A DNA stretch of 64,000 nt from Cellulophaga fucicola (lineage in GTDB: Bacteria > Bacteroidota > Bacteroidia > Flavobacteriales > Flavobacteriaceae): NCBI RefSeq assembly GCF_900119145.1, contig NZ_FPIY01000006.1, positions 62,001 through 126,000 on the forward strand, given 5' to 3'. Positions 26,882 through 35,333 of the stretch are shown here, in pieces. Each line of letters starts with the position of its first letter. The first letter of the stretch is position 1. A program made the position numbers and the translations under genes. The notes beneath the pieces are model-generated. The model made no database searches and had not been told where the DNA came from. It was given only the letters and a program-made list of their open reading frames with translations.

Positions 26882-27944
26882 TTTTTAACAAGTATAAGCC
26901 AATGATTGCAAATATTGCGTTAGGAATAATAATTGCTATTAAAGGTGATAAACCAGCCTTTTCTGCAAGAATAGCAAAAACTCTATCAAAAAATATGTAC
27001 ACAAAGGCAATTACAATTCCAAATGCTAAATTAAGCCCCATACCTCCTCTACGTTTTATTGAAGAAACAGATACTGCAATTAGTGTTAATATAAAAGCAC
27101 TAACTGGCAAAGCCCAACGCTTATATTTAGCCATTACATACGTATTTATGTTAGACGCTCCTTTTTTACGCTGGTCTTCAATAAACTTATTTAGCTCAAA
27201 AATATTTTTAGTTTCTGCTACATAACTAACAGGAGTTAAATCATCTATTTTAAAATTAAAAATAGTATCTAGCCTACTCTTTTTTTCAAGAATTTCTACA
27301 TTACCCTTCATTGTTCTAGAAGTAAAACCTGTTAGCCTATAAACAGTATCTTTAGGTATCCATCTTATACTAGATGCAGTAAGTTTGTATGCTAATTTAT
27401 CATCATTAAAATGTTCTAAAACAAAATTACTCCCCAACTGTCTATTAGGATCAAAACTACTTATGTAAAGAAATTCGTTTTCGTTTAATTGATTATATAT
27501 GTTAGTTGTCTCCTGAAACTTTTTACCTTTTTTTAGGTACTTAAATATAAATTCGTGATAATCTAAACTGGCTTTAGGGACAATAAACATTGCCATAACA
27601 AACATTAGTATTGCAATAATGGTAGCTCCTATAAAGTAAGGTCTTAAAAACCTACCAAAAGAAACTCCCGAACTTAAAATTGCTACAATCTCTGTATTTG
27701 AGGCGAGTTTAGATGTAAAAAAGATAATAGATAAAAACAGAAAAATAGGAAATAGAAGACTCCCAATATATATGATAAAGTTCATATAATATTCTAACAC
27801 TTCTAAAAGCGGAGCTTCATTCGCTACTATTTTACCTATTTTTTCTGCCAAATCTAGCATTACGCCAATTGGCACAAATAACAAGATCATTACCGAAAAG
27901 GTAAGCAAATAACGTTTTAATATATATTTATCTAGAATGCTCAA
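26868..27944 (-). CDS. LptF/LptG family LPS-export permease
   Basis: 358 residues with three N-terminal and three C-terminal helices flanking a periplasmic beta-jellyroll domain (about residues 130-260). The start ILDKYILKRYLLTFSVMILLF, the loop LSSGVSFGRFLRPY and the C-terminal KRRGGMGLNLAFGIVIAFVYIFFDRV are family hallmarks. It is the membrane part of the LptB2FG ABC transporter that extracts LPS. Whether it is LptF or LptG cannot be decided alone. It sits 3 bases after tgt and overlaps the EamA gene. Confidence 0.9.
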   Translation of the reverse strand: MSILDKYILKRYLLTFSVMILLFVPIGVMLDLAEKIGKIVANEAPLLEVLEYYMNFIIYIGSLLFPIFLFLSIIFFTSKLASNTEIVAILSSGVSFGRFLRPYFIGATIIAILMFVMAMFIVPKASLDYHEFIFKYLKKGKKFQETTNIYNQLNENEFLYISSFDPNRQLGSNFVLEHFNDDKLAYKLTASSIRWIPKDTVYRLTGFTSRTMKGNVEILEKKSRLDTIFNFKIDDLTPVSYVAETKNIFELNKFIEDQRKKGASNINTYVMAKYKRWALPVSAFILTLIAVSVSSIKRRGGMGLNLAFGIVIAFVYIFFDRVFAILAEKAGLSPLIAIIIPNAIFAIIGLYLLKNAKR

Positions 27945-27947
27945 TTA

Positions 27948-29078
27948 CTACAATCTTTTATCCATTTGTTTTACCATCATATTTTTCCACTCTGTAAAAT
28001 CACCAGCTTTTATATGCTTTCTAGCTTCACGAGTTAACCATAGGTAAAAACCTAGATTGTGTATGGTTGCTATTTGCTTTCCTAAATACTCATTAGCAGC
28101 AAATAAATGGCGTAAATAAGCTTTAGAATACTCTGTATCTACAAAAGTAATTGCCATTTCATCAATAGGAGAAAAATCTGCTTCCCATTTTTTATTTTTA
28201 ATGTTTATAGTCCCATGCGCAGTAAACAACATTCCGTTACGGGCGTTACGTGTTGGCATAACACAATCAAACATATCTACTCCTAAAGCTATATTTTCTA
28301 AAATATTAATTGGTGTACCTACACCCATTAAGTACCTTGGCTTGTCTTCTGGTAGAATATCACAAACAACCTCTGTCATCGCATACATTTCTTCAGCTGG
28401 CTCCCCCACAGACAAACCGCCTATAGCATTACCTTCTGCTCCTGCGTTTGCAATATATTCTGCAGATTGTTTACGTAAATCTTTATATGTAGATCCTTGC
28501 ACAATAGGGAAAAAAGTTTGCTCATAACCGTATTTAAACGGTAACGTTTCTAAATGATTCATACAACGATCTAACCAACGGTGCGTCATATGCATAGATC
28601 GTTTTGCATAATTATAATCGCACGGGTAAGGTGTACACTCATCAAACGCCATAATAATATCAGCACCAATTGTACGCTGAGTTTCCATTACATTTTCTGG
28701 TGTAAAAAAATGAAAAGAGCCATCTATATGAGATTTAAACTTAACACCTTCTTCTTTTATTTTTCTGTTTGCTGATAAAGAATAGACTTGGTAACCGCCA
28801 CTATCTGTTAAAATATTACGATCCCACCCCATAAATTTATGCAAACCACCAGCAGCTTCTAAAATATCTAATTTAGGACGTAAATACAAATGATATGTGT
28901 TTCCTAAAATAATATCTGGGTTTATTTCTTCTTTTAATTCTCTTTGATGAACCCCTTTTACAGATGCAACTGTACCAACTGGCATAAAAATAGGTGTCTC
29001 TATAACCCCATGATCTGTAACCATTGTTGCGGCACGTGCCTTACTCTGCGCGTCTTTTTTTTCTATTGTAAATTTCAA
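27948..29078 (-). CDS. tgt: tRNA-guanine transglycosylase (queuosine), lacking the zinc cysteines
   Basis: 376 residues. Typical TGT features: LGNTYHLYLRP, LTDSGGYQVYS, FPIVQGS, the GLSVGEP loop, MGVGTP and the catalytic block GVDMFDCVMPTRNARNG. It exchanges G34 for preQ1 in tRNAs with GUN anticodons. The usual C-terminal zinc site (CxCxxC plus His) is altered: the aligned positions are A309, T311 and D314, with the fourth ligand H340 kept. The following block YSKAYLRHLF is normal, so this is real divergence, not a frameshift. It heads the tgt-lptF/G-eamA operon. Confidence 0.95.
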   Translation of the reverse strand: MKFTIEKKDAQSKARAATMVTDHGVIETPIFMPVGTVASVKGVHQRELKEEINPDIILGNTYHLYLRPKLDILEAAGGLHKFMGWDRNILTDSGGYQVYSLSANRKIKEEGVKFKSHIDGSFHFFTPENVMETQRTIGADIIMAFDECTPYPCDYNYAKRSMHMTHRWLDRCMNHLETLPFKYGYEQTFFPIVQGSTYKDLRKQSAEYIANAGAEGNAIGGLSVGEPAEEMYAMTEVVCDILPEDKPRYLMGVGTPINILENIALGVDMFDCVMPTRNARNGMLFTAHGTINIKNKKWEADFSPIDEMAITFVDTEYSKAYLRHLFAANEYLGKQIATIHNLGFYLWLTREARKHIKAGDFTEWKNMMVKQMDKRL

Positions 29079-29247
29079 AAATTATAGTATTTATAACCGC
29101 AAATATAATCAACTCAGTTACAAAAAATTGCTAACAAAAAAATAAAGTTGCCTATTAATTGTAAAGTAGTTAATAAATTATAATAACTAGCCTTGTACAA
29201 GCAAAAGATAGATCTTATTTTTACACGCGAATTAACAACATATAAAA

Positions 29248-30093
29248 ATGCCAAGACTGGAAGAATTACAAGATTTGACCACGCAAGTGAGAAGGGATAT
29301 TTTAAGAATGGTGCACAAAGTTAACTCTGGCCACCCAGGTGGTTCTTTAGGTTGTGCAGAATTTTTTGTAGCCCTGTACAATGAATTAATGGAATTAAAC
29401 GAAGGATTTGACATGGATGGTAAAGGTGAAGACCTTTTCTTCTTATCTAACGGTCATATTTCTCCTGTTTATTATAGTGTATTAGCACGTAGTGGATATT
29501 TTCCAGTAGATGAGCTTAACACTTTTAGACTAATTAATTCTAGATTACAAGGACACCCAACTACACACGAAGGGTTACCTGGAATCCGTATTGCGTCAGG
29601 TTCGTTAGGACAAGGAATGTCTGTAGCAATTGGTGCTGCATTAGCTAAAAAGTTAAACAAAGACAGTAATCTTGTATATAGTTTACACGGAGACGGTGAA
29701 TTACAAGAAGGTCAAAACTGGGAAGCTATGATGTATGCTTCTGCTAATAAAGTTGACAATTTAATATCTACTATAGATTTAAACGGACAACAAATTGATG
29801 GCTCTACAGATACCGTTTTAGCAATGGGTAGCATTAAAGGTAAGTTTGAAGCTTTTGGATGGGATGTCTTAGACATAAAAGAAGGTAACAATCTTGAAGC
29901 TGTTATAGCTGGCCTTAAAAAGGCAAAAACTATGACTGGCAAAGGAAAACCTGTTTGCGTATTATTACACACAGTTATGGGTAATGGTGTAGATTTTATG
30001 ATGCACACGCACGCTTGGCACGGTAAAGCTCCTAATGATGAGCAACTAGAGATAGCATTAGCACAAAACCCAGAAACTTTAGGAGACTACTAA
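29248..30093 (+). CDS. Transketolase, N-terminal (TPP-binding) subunit
   Basis: 281 residues, about the first half of transketolase. It has NSGHPGGSLGCAEF, FLSNGHISPVYYSVLA, GSLGQGMSVAIGAAL, the thiamine diphosphate motif GDGELQEGQNWEA and DLNGQQIDG. The C-terminal half is encoded by the next gene, 51 bases on, as is usual for split transketolases of Bacteroidota. The pair moves two-carbon units in the pentose phosphate pathway. Upstream bases 29079-29247 hold the divergent promoter region with tgt; no clear element was identified. Confidence 0.95.
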   Translation: MPRLEELQDLTTQVRRDILRMVHKVNSGHPGGSLGCAEFFVALYNELMELNEGFDMDGKGEDLFFLSNGHISPVYYSVLARSGYFPVDELNTFRLINSRLQGHPTTHEGLPGIRIASGSLGQGMSVAIGAALAKKLNKDSNLVYSLHGDGELQEGQNWEAMMYASANKVDNLISTIDLNGQQIDGSTDTVLAMGSIKGKFEAFGWDVLDIKEGNNLEAVIAGLKKAKTMTGKGKPVCVLLHTVMGNGVDFMMHTHAWHGKAPNDEQLEIALAQNPETLGDY

Positions 30094-30144
30094 TAAAAAT
30101 TAAATCTACCTTCTCTTACATAAAAGAGAAAAATCATAAAGGAT

Positions 30145-31098
30145 ATGAAAAAATACATAGATCAAGGAAAAAACGATACTAGAAGTGGTTTTGGTGCAGG
30201 TTTAACAGAATTAGGAAGAACAAACCCTAACGTTGTTGCATTATGTGCAGATTTAATTGGCTCTCTTAAAATGGATCAATTTATTGAAGAAAATCCAGAG
30301 AGATTCTTTCAGATAGGTATTGCAGAAGCTAACATGATGTGTATTGCTGCTGGTTTAACTATTGGTGGTAAAATACCATTTACAGGTACTTTTGCTAACT
30401 TTTCTACAGGAAGAGTTTATGACCAAATACGCCAATCTATAGCATATTCTGGTAAAAACGTAAAAATTTGTGCTTCTCACGCTGGTGTTACATTGGGTGA
30501 AGATGGTGCAACACACCAAATACTAGAAGATATAGGATTAATGAAAATGTTACCAGGAATGGTAGTTATTAACCCTTGTGATTACAACCAAACAAAAGCT
30601 GCAACTATTGCAATAGCTGATTATGATGGCCCTGTTTATTTACGTTTTGGAAGACCAAAAGTAGCAAACTTTACTCCTGCTGATCAGAAATTTGAAATTG
30701 GTAAAGCTGTACATTTAACAGAAGGTACAGATGTTACTATTGTAGCAACTGGCCACCTGGTTTGGGAAGCTTTAATAGCTGCCGAAAACTTAGAAAGTCA
30801 AGGTATCTCTGCAGAAGTAATTAATATACACACTATAAAACCATTAGATGCTAACGCAATTATTAACTCTGTTAAAAAAACAGGTTGTATTGTAACTGCA
30901 GAAGAGCATAATGTTTTAGGAGGTTTAGGAGAAAGTGTTGCTCGTGTTTTAGCAACTAGTCAACCAACACCACAAGAATTCATTGGCACTAATGATACTT
31001 TTGGTGAAAGTGGAACTCCTGCACAATTAATGGAAAAATACGGTTTAGACAATAAAGCGATAGAAAAAGCCGTTATAAAAGTTATAGAACGCAAGTAA
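30145..31098 (+). CDS. Transketolase, C-terminal (pyrimidine-binding) subunit
   Basis: 317 residues containing the pyrimidine-binding domain (ERFFQIGIAEANMMCIAAGL with the catalytic Glu, then FANFSTGRVYDQIRQSIA) and the transketolase C-terminal domain (DVTIVATGHLVWEAL, VINIHTIKPLD, TAEEHNVLGGLGESVA). It pairs with the subunit encoded just upstream. A terminator follows at 31152. Confidence 0.95.
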   Translation: MKKYIDQGKNDTRSGFGAGLTELGRTNPNVVALCADLIGSLKMDQFIEENPERFFQIGIAEANMMCIAAGLTIGGKIPFTGTFANFSTGRVYDQIRQSIAYSGKNVKICASHAGVTLGEDGATHQILEDIGLMKMLPGMVVINPCDYNQTKAATIAIADYDGPVYLRFGRPKVANFTPADQKFEIGKAVHLTEGTDVTIVATGHLVWEALIAAENLESQGISAEVINIHTIKPLDANAIINSVKKTGCIVTAEEHNVLGGLGESVARVLATSQPTPQEFIGTNDTFGESGTPAQLMEKYGLDNKAIEKAVIKVIERK

Positions 31099-31151
31099 GA
31101 CAATGGTATCATTTTTGATACTTATACTTACATATTAATTAATAACATATT

Positions 31152-31187
31152 GAGAATGATTGTTTTTTTACAGTCATTCTCTTTTTG
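31152..31187 (+). terminator. Terminator of the transketolase operon
   Basis: An 11-bp stem (GAGAATGATTG / CAGTCATTCTC, one G-T wobble) with a T-rich loop is followed by TTTTTG, 54 bases after the stop codon. Confidence 0.75.
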
Positions 31188-31204
31188 TTTAAAACACTTT
31201 TAAA

Positions 31205-31789
31205 ATGAAAAAAACACTTTTAGTAATTACATTGGCTTTAGCTAGTTTAGCTACTTACGCCCAAACAGATGCAGGTTTTGGTATTAAAGGAGGTTTAAAC
31301 TACGGTGGTAACGGAGATTATTTTGATTCGGCAAAGGATGCATATAATGACCCCGACAAAAATGTAGGATACCACATTGGTATCTATGCAAAAACAGCTG
31401 GTAACTTATACTTAAGACCAGAATTGGTGTACACATCTTTAAAATCTGGCTATGCAGAAGATTTTAAAATGCAAAAATTAGACCTTCCAGTTTTAGTAGG
31501 CGCAAAGGTAATTGGCCCTGTAAATGTATTTGCTGGTCCATCTTTTCAATATATTCTAGACACTGACTATGAAGGTATAACTATTGGCGATGTTAAAAAC
31601 GACTTTACAGTAGGCCTTAACGTAGGCGTAGGCGTTAATCTTGGTAAATTAGGCGTAGACATTAGATATGAAAGAGGTTTTAGTGATAACGAAGTATCTA
31701 TACTAAACTCTAACAACGCTATTAACGGAGGAGACAGAATAGACACAAGACCAGATCAATTGATATTAAGTCTATCTTTAAAATTATAA
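31205..31789 (+). CDS. Outer-membrane beta-barrel protein (porin family)
   Basis: 194 residues with a signal peptide (LLVITLALASLATYAQ) and a small beta-barrel: FGIKGGLNYGG, VGYHIGIYAKT, LYLRPELVYTS, VNVFAGPSFQYIL, FTVGLNVGVGVNLGKLGVDIRYERG and the terminal QLILSLSLKL strand. This is the OmpA-like/PorT-type eight-strand barrel common in Bacteroidota. No specific role is evident. Confidence 0.85.
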   Translation: MKKTLLVITLALASLATYAQTDAGFGIKGGLNYGGNGDYFDSAKDAYNDPDKNVGYHIGIYAKTAGNLYLRPELVYTSLKSGYAEDFKMQKLDLPVLVGAKVIGPVNVFAGPSFQYILDTDYEGITIGDVKNDFTVGLNVGVGVNLGKLGVDIRYERGFSDNEVSILNSNNAINGGDRIDTRPDQLILSLSLKL

Positions 31790-31838
31790 TTAGCAGACAT
31801 ATAATTATATAGTTTCACTAGAATTAGTGATTAAATAA

Positions 31839-31876
31839 AAGAGCCCTAGAAATTAATTTCTAGGGCTCTTTTTATA
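31839..31876. terminator. Bidirectional terminator
   Basis: A perfect inverted repeat of about 16 bp per arm (core GAGCCCTAGAAATT / AATTTCTAGGGCTC), flanked by A-rich sequence on the left and T-rich on the right. It lies between the convergent barrel (+) and FKBP (-) genes. Confidence 0.9.
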
Positions 31877-31899
31877 TTTTGCAATAATGTACAGTTATA

Positions 31900-32865
31900 C
31901 TAGCTATTTGGATCCAGGTAATCTGGAATACCATCGTTATTAGAATCCGGATAAGGAAAAATTATATTTCCATCAGCATCGCTAATTTCATCTCTAGTTA
32001 ATTTACCATCATTATCATCATCATTATCTAAGTAATCTGGCACAGTAGAAATGGATGAAGACCCTTCTTCTGATGCTAAATCTGTGTTATCATCATACAA
32101 GTATCCATTACCATTTAAATCTTCTAAATAAGATGGTACACCATCGTTATCATGATCAGCTTCGTTAACAGCCATTAAATCAATCTTAAAAATTAATGGA
32201 CTATATTCTGATATTAAACCAGTCGCATTGTTATAATAACCAAGAGCTGAAGGAAAAATCACAAGTCCAACTCCATAATCAGTGATTTCAAAAGTACCAT
32301 CTTCATTTATAATTGGTGCTCCACCTGCTTTTAAGAATTTAGCACCTTCAGAAAAACCTCTTGCTCCTTGACTAGGGGCTTGAATTGTTGCTAAATCAAA
32401 CCATAAAGGAGTAGCCGTAGAAGCATCAAAAACCGTATTATCTAACAACAAACCTTCGTAACGAACATAAGTAGAATCCATTGCAGTGGCCTGATCACCG
32501 ACACCCTGCCTAGCTACTAAATAGTAATACGTATGCTCTACCTCTTTGTTATTAGTTAAACCAATTTCAGTAGATCTAACAGTAGTTTTCACTGCTGTCA
32601 TCATATCTATTAGAGGGGTTTTATCTGCGTTATCACCTTCAATTTCTCCTAAAACAATTTTATAATCAAAGTCTGCTGGTGGATTTTGAAACTCTTCATA
32701 GTTGTAAAAATGAGTCTCTAAATATTGAACTATAGAGTCTTTATCTTGGTCTACTATCTCACTCAAAGCTTTAGGAGGAACTATAGTAAAGCCATTATCA
32801 TCACTACCACAAGACCATACTAAAATGGCTAGTAAAACAAATATAAGTACGTTTTTAAATTTCAT
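31900..32865 (-). CDS. FKBP-type peptidyl-prolyl isomerase lipoprotein with calcium-binding-like tail
   Basis: 321 residues. The lipoprotein signal (LLAILVWSC, Cys19) is followed by an FKBP-like domain at about residues 95-230 (YYYLVARQGVG, VRYEGLLLDNTVFDAS, LVIFPSALGYYN). An acidic tail with thrombospondin type 3-like repeats (DHDNDGVPSYLED, DYLDNDDDNDGKLTRDE, DSNNDGIPDYLDPN) probably binds calcium. It is likely a folding helper at the outer membrane of this marine bacterium. Confidence 0.85.
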   Translation of the reverse strand: MKFKNVLIFVLLAILVWSCGSDDNGFTIVPPKALSEIVDQDKDSIVQYLETHFYNYEEFQNPPADFDYKIVLGEIEGDNADKTPLIDMMTAVKTTVRSTEIGLTNNKEVEHTYYYLVARQGVGDQATAMDSTYVRYEGLLLDNTVFDASTATPLWFDLATIQAPSQGARGFSEGAKFLKAGGAPIINEDGTFEITDYGVGLVIFPSALGYYNNATGLISEYSPLIFKIDLMAVNEADHDNDGVPSYLEDLNGNGYLYDDNTDLASEEGSSSISTVPDYLDNDDDNDGKLTRDEISDADGNIIFPYPDSNNDGIPDYLDPNS

Positions 32866-32903
32866 CTATTCTAATTTATGAGTCGCAAGATACAATTTTC
32901 CCC

Positions 32904-32911
32904 TATTTTTG
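32904..32911 (+). promoter_or_regulatory. -7 box upstream of the S4-domain gene
   Basis: TATTTTTG matches TAnnTTTG and lies 32 bases before the ATG at 32944. Confidence 0.4.
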
Positions 32912-32943
32912 CGGAAGTAGTTAACAAAGATTTTGGATAGATT

Positions 32944-33324
32944 ATGAGGATAGACAAATATTTATGGTGTACACGATATTTTAAAACAAGAAGTATTGCT
33001 ACGGAAGCCTGCAAAAAAGGACATATTAAGATAAATGAAAAAGCCGTTAAACCATCTAGAGATGTTTTCCCTACGGACAAAATTGAGGTTAGAAAAAACC
33101 AAATTAACTACAAACTTACCGTATTAGACGTGCCGCCAAACAGAGTTGGCGCCAAATTAGTAGATATGTACCGCAAGGATACTACTCCTAAAGAAGCTTT
33201 TGAACATTCAGATCTTCTAAAATACTCTAAAGACTATTACAGAAAAAAAGGAGTTGGAAGACCTACTAAAAAAGACAGAAGAGAAATAGACGATTATACT
33301 ACTAATTCTTCTGAAGAAGAATAA
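32944..33324 (+). CDS. S4-domain RNA-binding protein (Hsp15-like)
   Basis: 126 residues. The S4 RNA-binding domain occupies about residues 1-65 (MRIDKYLWCTRYFKTRSIAT, CKKGHIKINEKAVKPS, DKIEV) and the tail is basic. Hsp15 binds stalled 50S subunits carrying nascent chains. It lies 49 bases before the phosphoribosyltransferase gene, which has its own -7 box. Confidence 0.88.
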   Translation: MRIDKYLWCTRYFKTRSIATEACKKGHIKINEKAVKPSRDVFPTDKIEVRKNQINYKLTVLDVPPNRVGAKLVDMYRKDTTPKEAFEHSDLLKYSKDYYRKKGVGRPTKKDRREIDDYTTNSSEEE

Positions 33325-33342
33325 GACTTAAAAAGTCTTTAC

Positions 33343-33350
33343 TATCTTTG
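33343..33350 (+). promoter_or_regulatory. -7 box upstream of the phosphoribosyltransferase gene
   Basis: TATCTTTG, a perfect TAnnTTTG match, 23 bases before the ATG at 33374. A small hairpin (GACTT / AAGTC) precedes it. Confidence 0.5.
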
Positions 33351-33373
33351 ATACATATAAAATTACAGCACAA

Positions 33374-33871
33374 ATGCAGAACAAAATATTATCTCACGAC
33401 CAAATTCAGCATAAAATAAAGCGTATAGCTTATCAAATTTATGAAGCTAATGTTAATGAAACAGAGATTATAATTGCGGGTATAGAAGGTGGCGGCTTAA
33501 AATTTGCTAAAAAGCTAAGCACTATTTTAGAAGATATTACCGAAGCAAAAATTACACTTTGTACTGTAAAAATGGATAAAAAAAACCCATTAGAAAGCGG
33601 TGTTACAACCTCTATTGCTACGGAAGATTATACTAATAAATCTGTTGTTTTAATAGATGACGTTTTAAACTCTGGCTCCACACTTATATATGGAGTGTTT
33701 CATTTTTTAAAAGTTCCGTTACGACAATTAAAAACAGCTGTATTGGTTAACAGAAACCATAAAAAATACCCTGTTAAAGCAGATTATAAAGGAATTTCTT
33801 TATCTACTTCCTTGCAAGAACATATAGAGGTTGAGTTTAAGTCTAAAAATGATGCTGTTTACCTAAACTAA
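33374..33871 (+). CDS. Phosphoribosyltransferase (PyrR-like type I)
   Basis: 165 residues of the type I PRTase fold. The PRPP-binding motif is VVLIDDVLNSGSTL, with a hood region of IAGIEGGGLKFAKKL and a flexible loop near residues 70-80. It resembles PyrR/uracil-type PRTases found beside aroK in flavobacteria, but a regulatory role cannot be shown. The final nine bases overlap the convergent aroK gene. Confidence 0.85.
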   Translation: MQNKILSHDQIQHKIKRIAYQIYEANVNETEIIIAGIEGGGLKFAKKLSTILEDITEAKITLCTVKMDKKNPLESGVTTSIATEDYTNKSVVLIDDVLNSGSTLIYGVFHFLKVPLRQLKTAVLVNRNHKKYPVKADYKGISLSTSLQEHIEVEFKSKNDAVYLN

Positions 33872-34378
33872 CTTACCCACTATTTCATCTACAACTGTGG
33901 CACTATCTTTTTGCTGTACTAATATAGTATGGTGTGCTTTTGTATAAAAGTAACTTCTCTCGAACAAATGTGTACCAATAAACTCTGGAAGCTCGTTTTC
34001 TGGAATATTAGCTATTAATGGTCTATGTTCTTTTTCTTTTACCAGTCTTTTTATTAATTCTGGAATAGGAACATTTAGGTAAAAAACGTTTTTAGAACTG
34101 GTTGTCATAACATTTATATTATCTCCATAACAAGGAGTACCACCACCTGTAGAAAGAATAAAATCTTCTTCTTTTTCAAAAATTTCTTTTAAACACAAAA
34201 TTTCTACTTTTCTAAAAAAAATCTCTCCTTTGGTCGAAAATATCTCAGGAATTGACATCTCATATTTTGCTTCAATATAAGTATCTAAATCCAAGAAATT
34301 GATTTTCAAACGCTTGGAAAGCTCCTTCCCTACAGTAGATTTACCACTACCCATATAACCAACCAGTACTATTTGCAT
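33863..34378 (-). CDS. aroK: Shikimate kinase
   Basis: 171 residues. Walker A GYMGSGKSTVGKEL starts at residue 7, the substrate-binding DLDTYIE and F-x-R (FFRKVE) are present, GGGTPCY is the shikimate-binding glycine loop, and KEHRPLI is the lid. It phosphorylates shikimate in aromatic amino-acid synthesis. It is convergent with the PRTase gene with a nine-base overlap. Confidence 0.95.
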   Translation of the reverse strand: MQIVLVGYMGSGKSTVGKELSKRLKINFLDLDTYIEAKYEMSIPEIFSTKGEIFFRKVEILCLKEIFEKEEDFILSTGGGTPCYGDNINVMTTSSKNVFYLNVPIPELIKRLVKEKEHRPLIANIPENELPEFIGTHLFERSYFYTKAHHTILVQQKDSATVVDEIVGKLV

Positions 34379-34448
34379 TTATTTTTTTATACAAAGATGC
34401 TCTATTTTTAAGGGAAATAAAAAAAAACGAAAAAAAATAAAAAAGTCC

Positions 34449-34478
34449 TTGTCAAACTAAATAAAGGTCATATATTTG
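34449..34478 (+). promoter_or_regulatory. Promoter of tRNA-Lys copy 1
   Basis: TTG at 34449-34451 and TATATTTG at 34471-34478 form a textbook Bacteroidota -33/-7 pair (TTG, 19-base spacer, TAnnTTTG). The whole region is repeated before copy 2. Confidence 0.75.
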
Positions 34479-34516
34479 CACCCGCTAACAGCAATATGCT
34501 TAGGCGATGGAATAAT

Positions 34517-34589
34517 GACCTGGTAGCTCAGTTGGTAGAGCATCTCCCTTTTAAGGAGAGGGTCCTGGGTTCGAGCCCCAGCCCGGTCA
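34517..34589 (+). tRNA. tRNA-Lys (anticodon UUU), copy 1
   Basis: A 73-base cloverleaf: D-arm GCTC/GAGC, anticodon stem TCTCC/GGAGA around loop CTTTTAA (anticodon TTT at 34550-34552), T-arm CTGGG/CCCAG with TTCGAGC, and discriminator A. The acceptor stem GACCTGG/CCCGGTC pairs in six of seven positions; position 5-68 is a T-C mismatch. No CCA is encoded. It is flanked by its own promoter and terminator. Confidence 0.95.
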
Positions 34590-34596
34590 CAAATAA

Positions 34597-34630
34597 AAAA
34601 TCCGAAAACATTACGTTTTCGGATTTTTTT
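34597..34630 (+). terminator. Terminator of tRNA-Lys copy 1
   Basis: A hairpin with arms AATCCGAAAAC and GTTTTCGGATT followed by eight or more T's, directly behind the tRNA. Confidence 0.85.
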
Positions 34631-34818
34631 TTGCTTTAAACTTAACAGTTACTCTTTGCAGTTTAAAATTGTATTATTACAAATAACAATACCTTAAATT
34701 CTATTTTTAAAAAGAATTTTTCTTTTATTAATTAAAAAAAATAAAACCCTAATTAAATATAACACAGGGGGTTTAGCCATAGCTTTTGTCTTACATATTA
34801 TTTTATTGCAAAAAGTCC

Positions 34819-34848
34819 TTGTCAAATAAAATAAAGGTCATATATTTG
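34819..34848 (+). promoter_or_regulatory. Promoter of tRNA-Lys copy 2
   Basis: TTG at 34819-34821 and TATATTTG at 34841-34848 with a 19-base spacer, the same as copy 1. Confidence 0.75.
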
Positions 34849-34886
34849 CACCCGCTAACAGCAATACGCTTAGGCGATGGAATAAT

Positions 34887-34959
34887 GACCTGGTAGCTCA
34901 GTTGGTAGAGCATCTCCCTTTTAAGGAGAGGGTCCTGGGTTCGAGCCCCAGCCCGGTCA
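34887..34959 (+). tRNA. tRNA-Lys (anticodon UUU), copy 2
   Basis: Identical to the 73-base copy at 34517-34589, including the T5-C68 acceptor mismatch. The anticodon TTT is at 34920-34922. A different terminator follows. Confidence 0.95.
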
Positions 34960-34979
34960 CAAAGAGAAATCTTTAAATT

Positions 34980-35012
34980 AAACCTTGTAGAATTTATCTA
35001 CAAGGTTTTTTT
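34980..35012 (+). terminator. Terminator of tRNA-Lys copy 2
   Basis: An 11-bp perfect stem (AACCTTGTAGA / TCTACAAGGTT) with a 5-base loop is followed by seven T's. Confidence 0.85.
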
Positions 35013-35333
35013 ATTTTAAAGCAAGTTGTTTTAAATTCTACACTTATAATTTACCAAACAAGCCTTGTTATTTATTTAAGTATATACTTTTTTACTAAAA
35101 AATACATATTCTATTAAATATCTTCATTTTTTATAGCTGTTAAACTTATGTCTAGTGCAAATGTTTAAAAACCTACAACGTATTGTGTATTGTTCAGTTC
35201 TTGTCTAGTATCTATATATATTTAAGTATCAATATATATACATATTTGCATAACTCCACATAGCTATAGCTAAACACTATTGAATATAGCTACGCTAAAT
35301 CAATTTAAAAAGCTTAAAACCAATACTATTAAA
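35013..35333 (+). promoter_or_regulatory. AT-rich upstream region of the GH2-GH117 operon
   Basis: A 320-base gene-free stretch. A near-match to the -7 box (CATATTTG, one change from TAnnTTTG) lies about 85 bases before the ATG at 35334, inside a run of TATATA-type steps that may hold a regulator site. No other feature was seen. Confidence 0.4.

Larger units (their letters stand above)
34441..34963 (+). repeat. Tandem duplication of a promoter-tRNA-Lys unit
   Basis: The units 34441-34593 and 34811-34963 (about 153 bases, offset 370) are almost identical from the -33 box through the tRNA to its first 3' bases, with only two clear differences in the leader (a C/T in the promoter spacer and a T/C before the tRNA). 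The terminators behind them differ. The 217 bases between them are AT-rich with no gene seen. Confidence 0.9.

Noticed and set aside
34441-34963. Possible CRISPR or phage attachment site because of the direct repeat and tRNAs
   Set aside because: The repeat is simply a duplicated promoter-tRNA unit; no integrase, short spaced repeats or phage genes are present.
35280-35333. TTG start upstream of the GH2 gene
   Set aside because: The ATG at 35334 gives a good lipoprotein signal, while the extra 18 residues would bury it.
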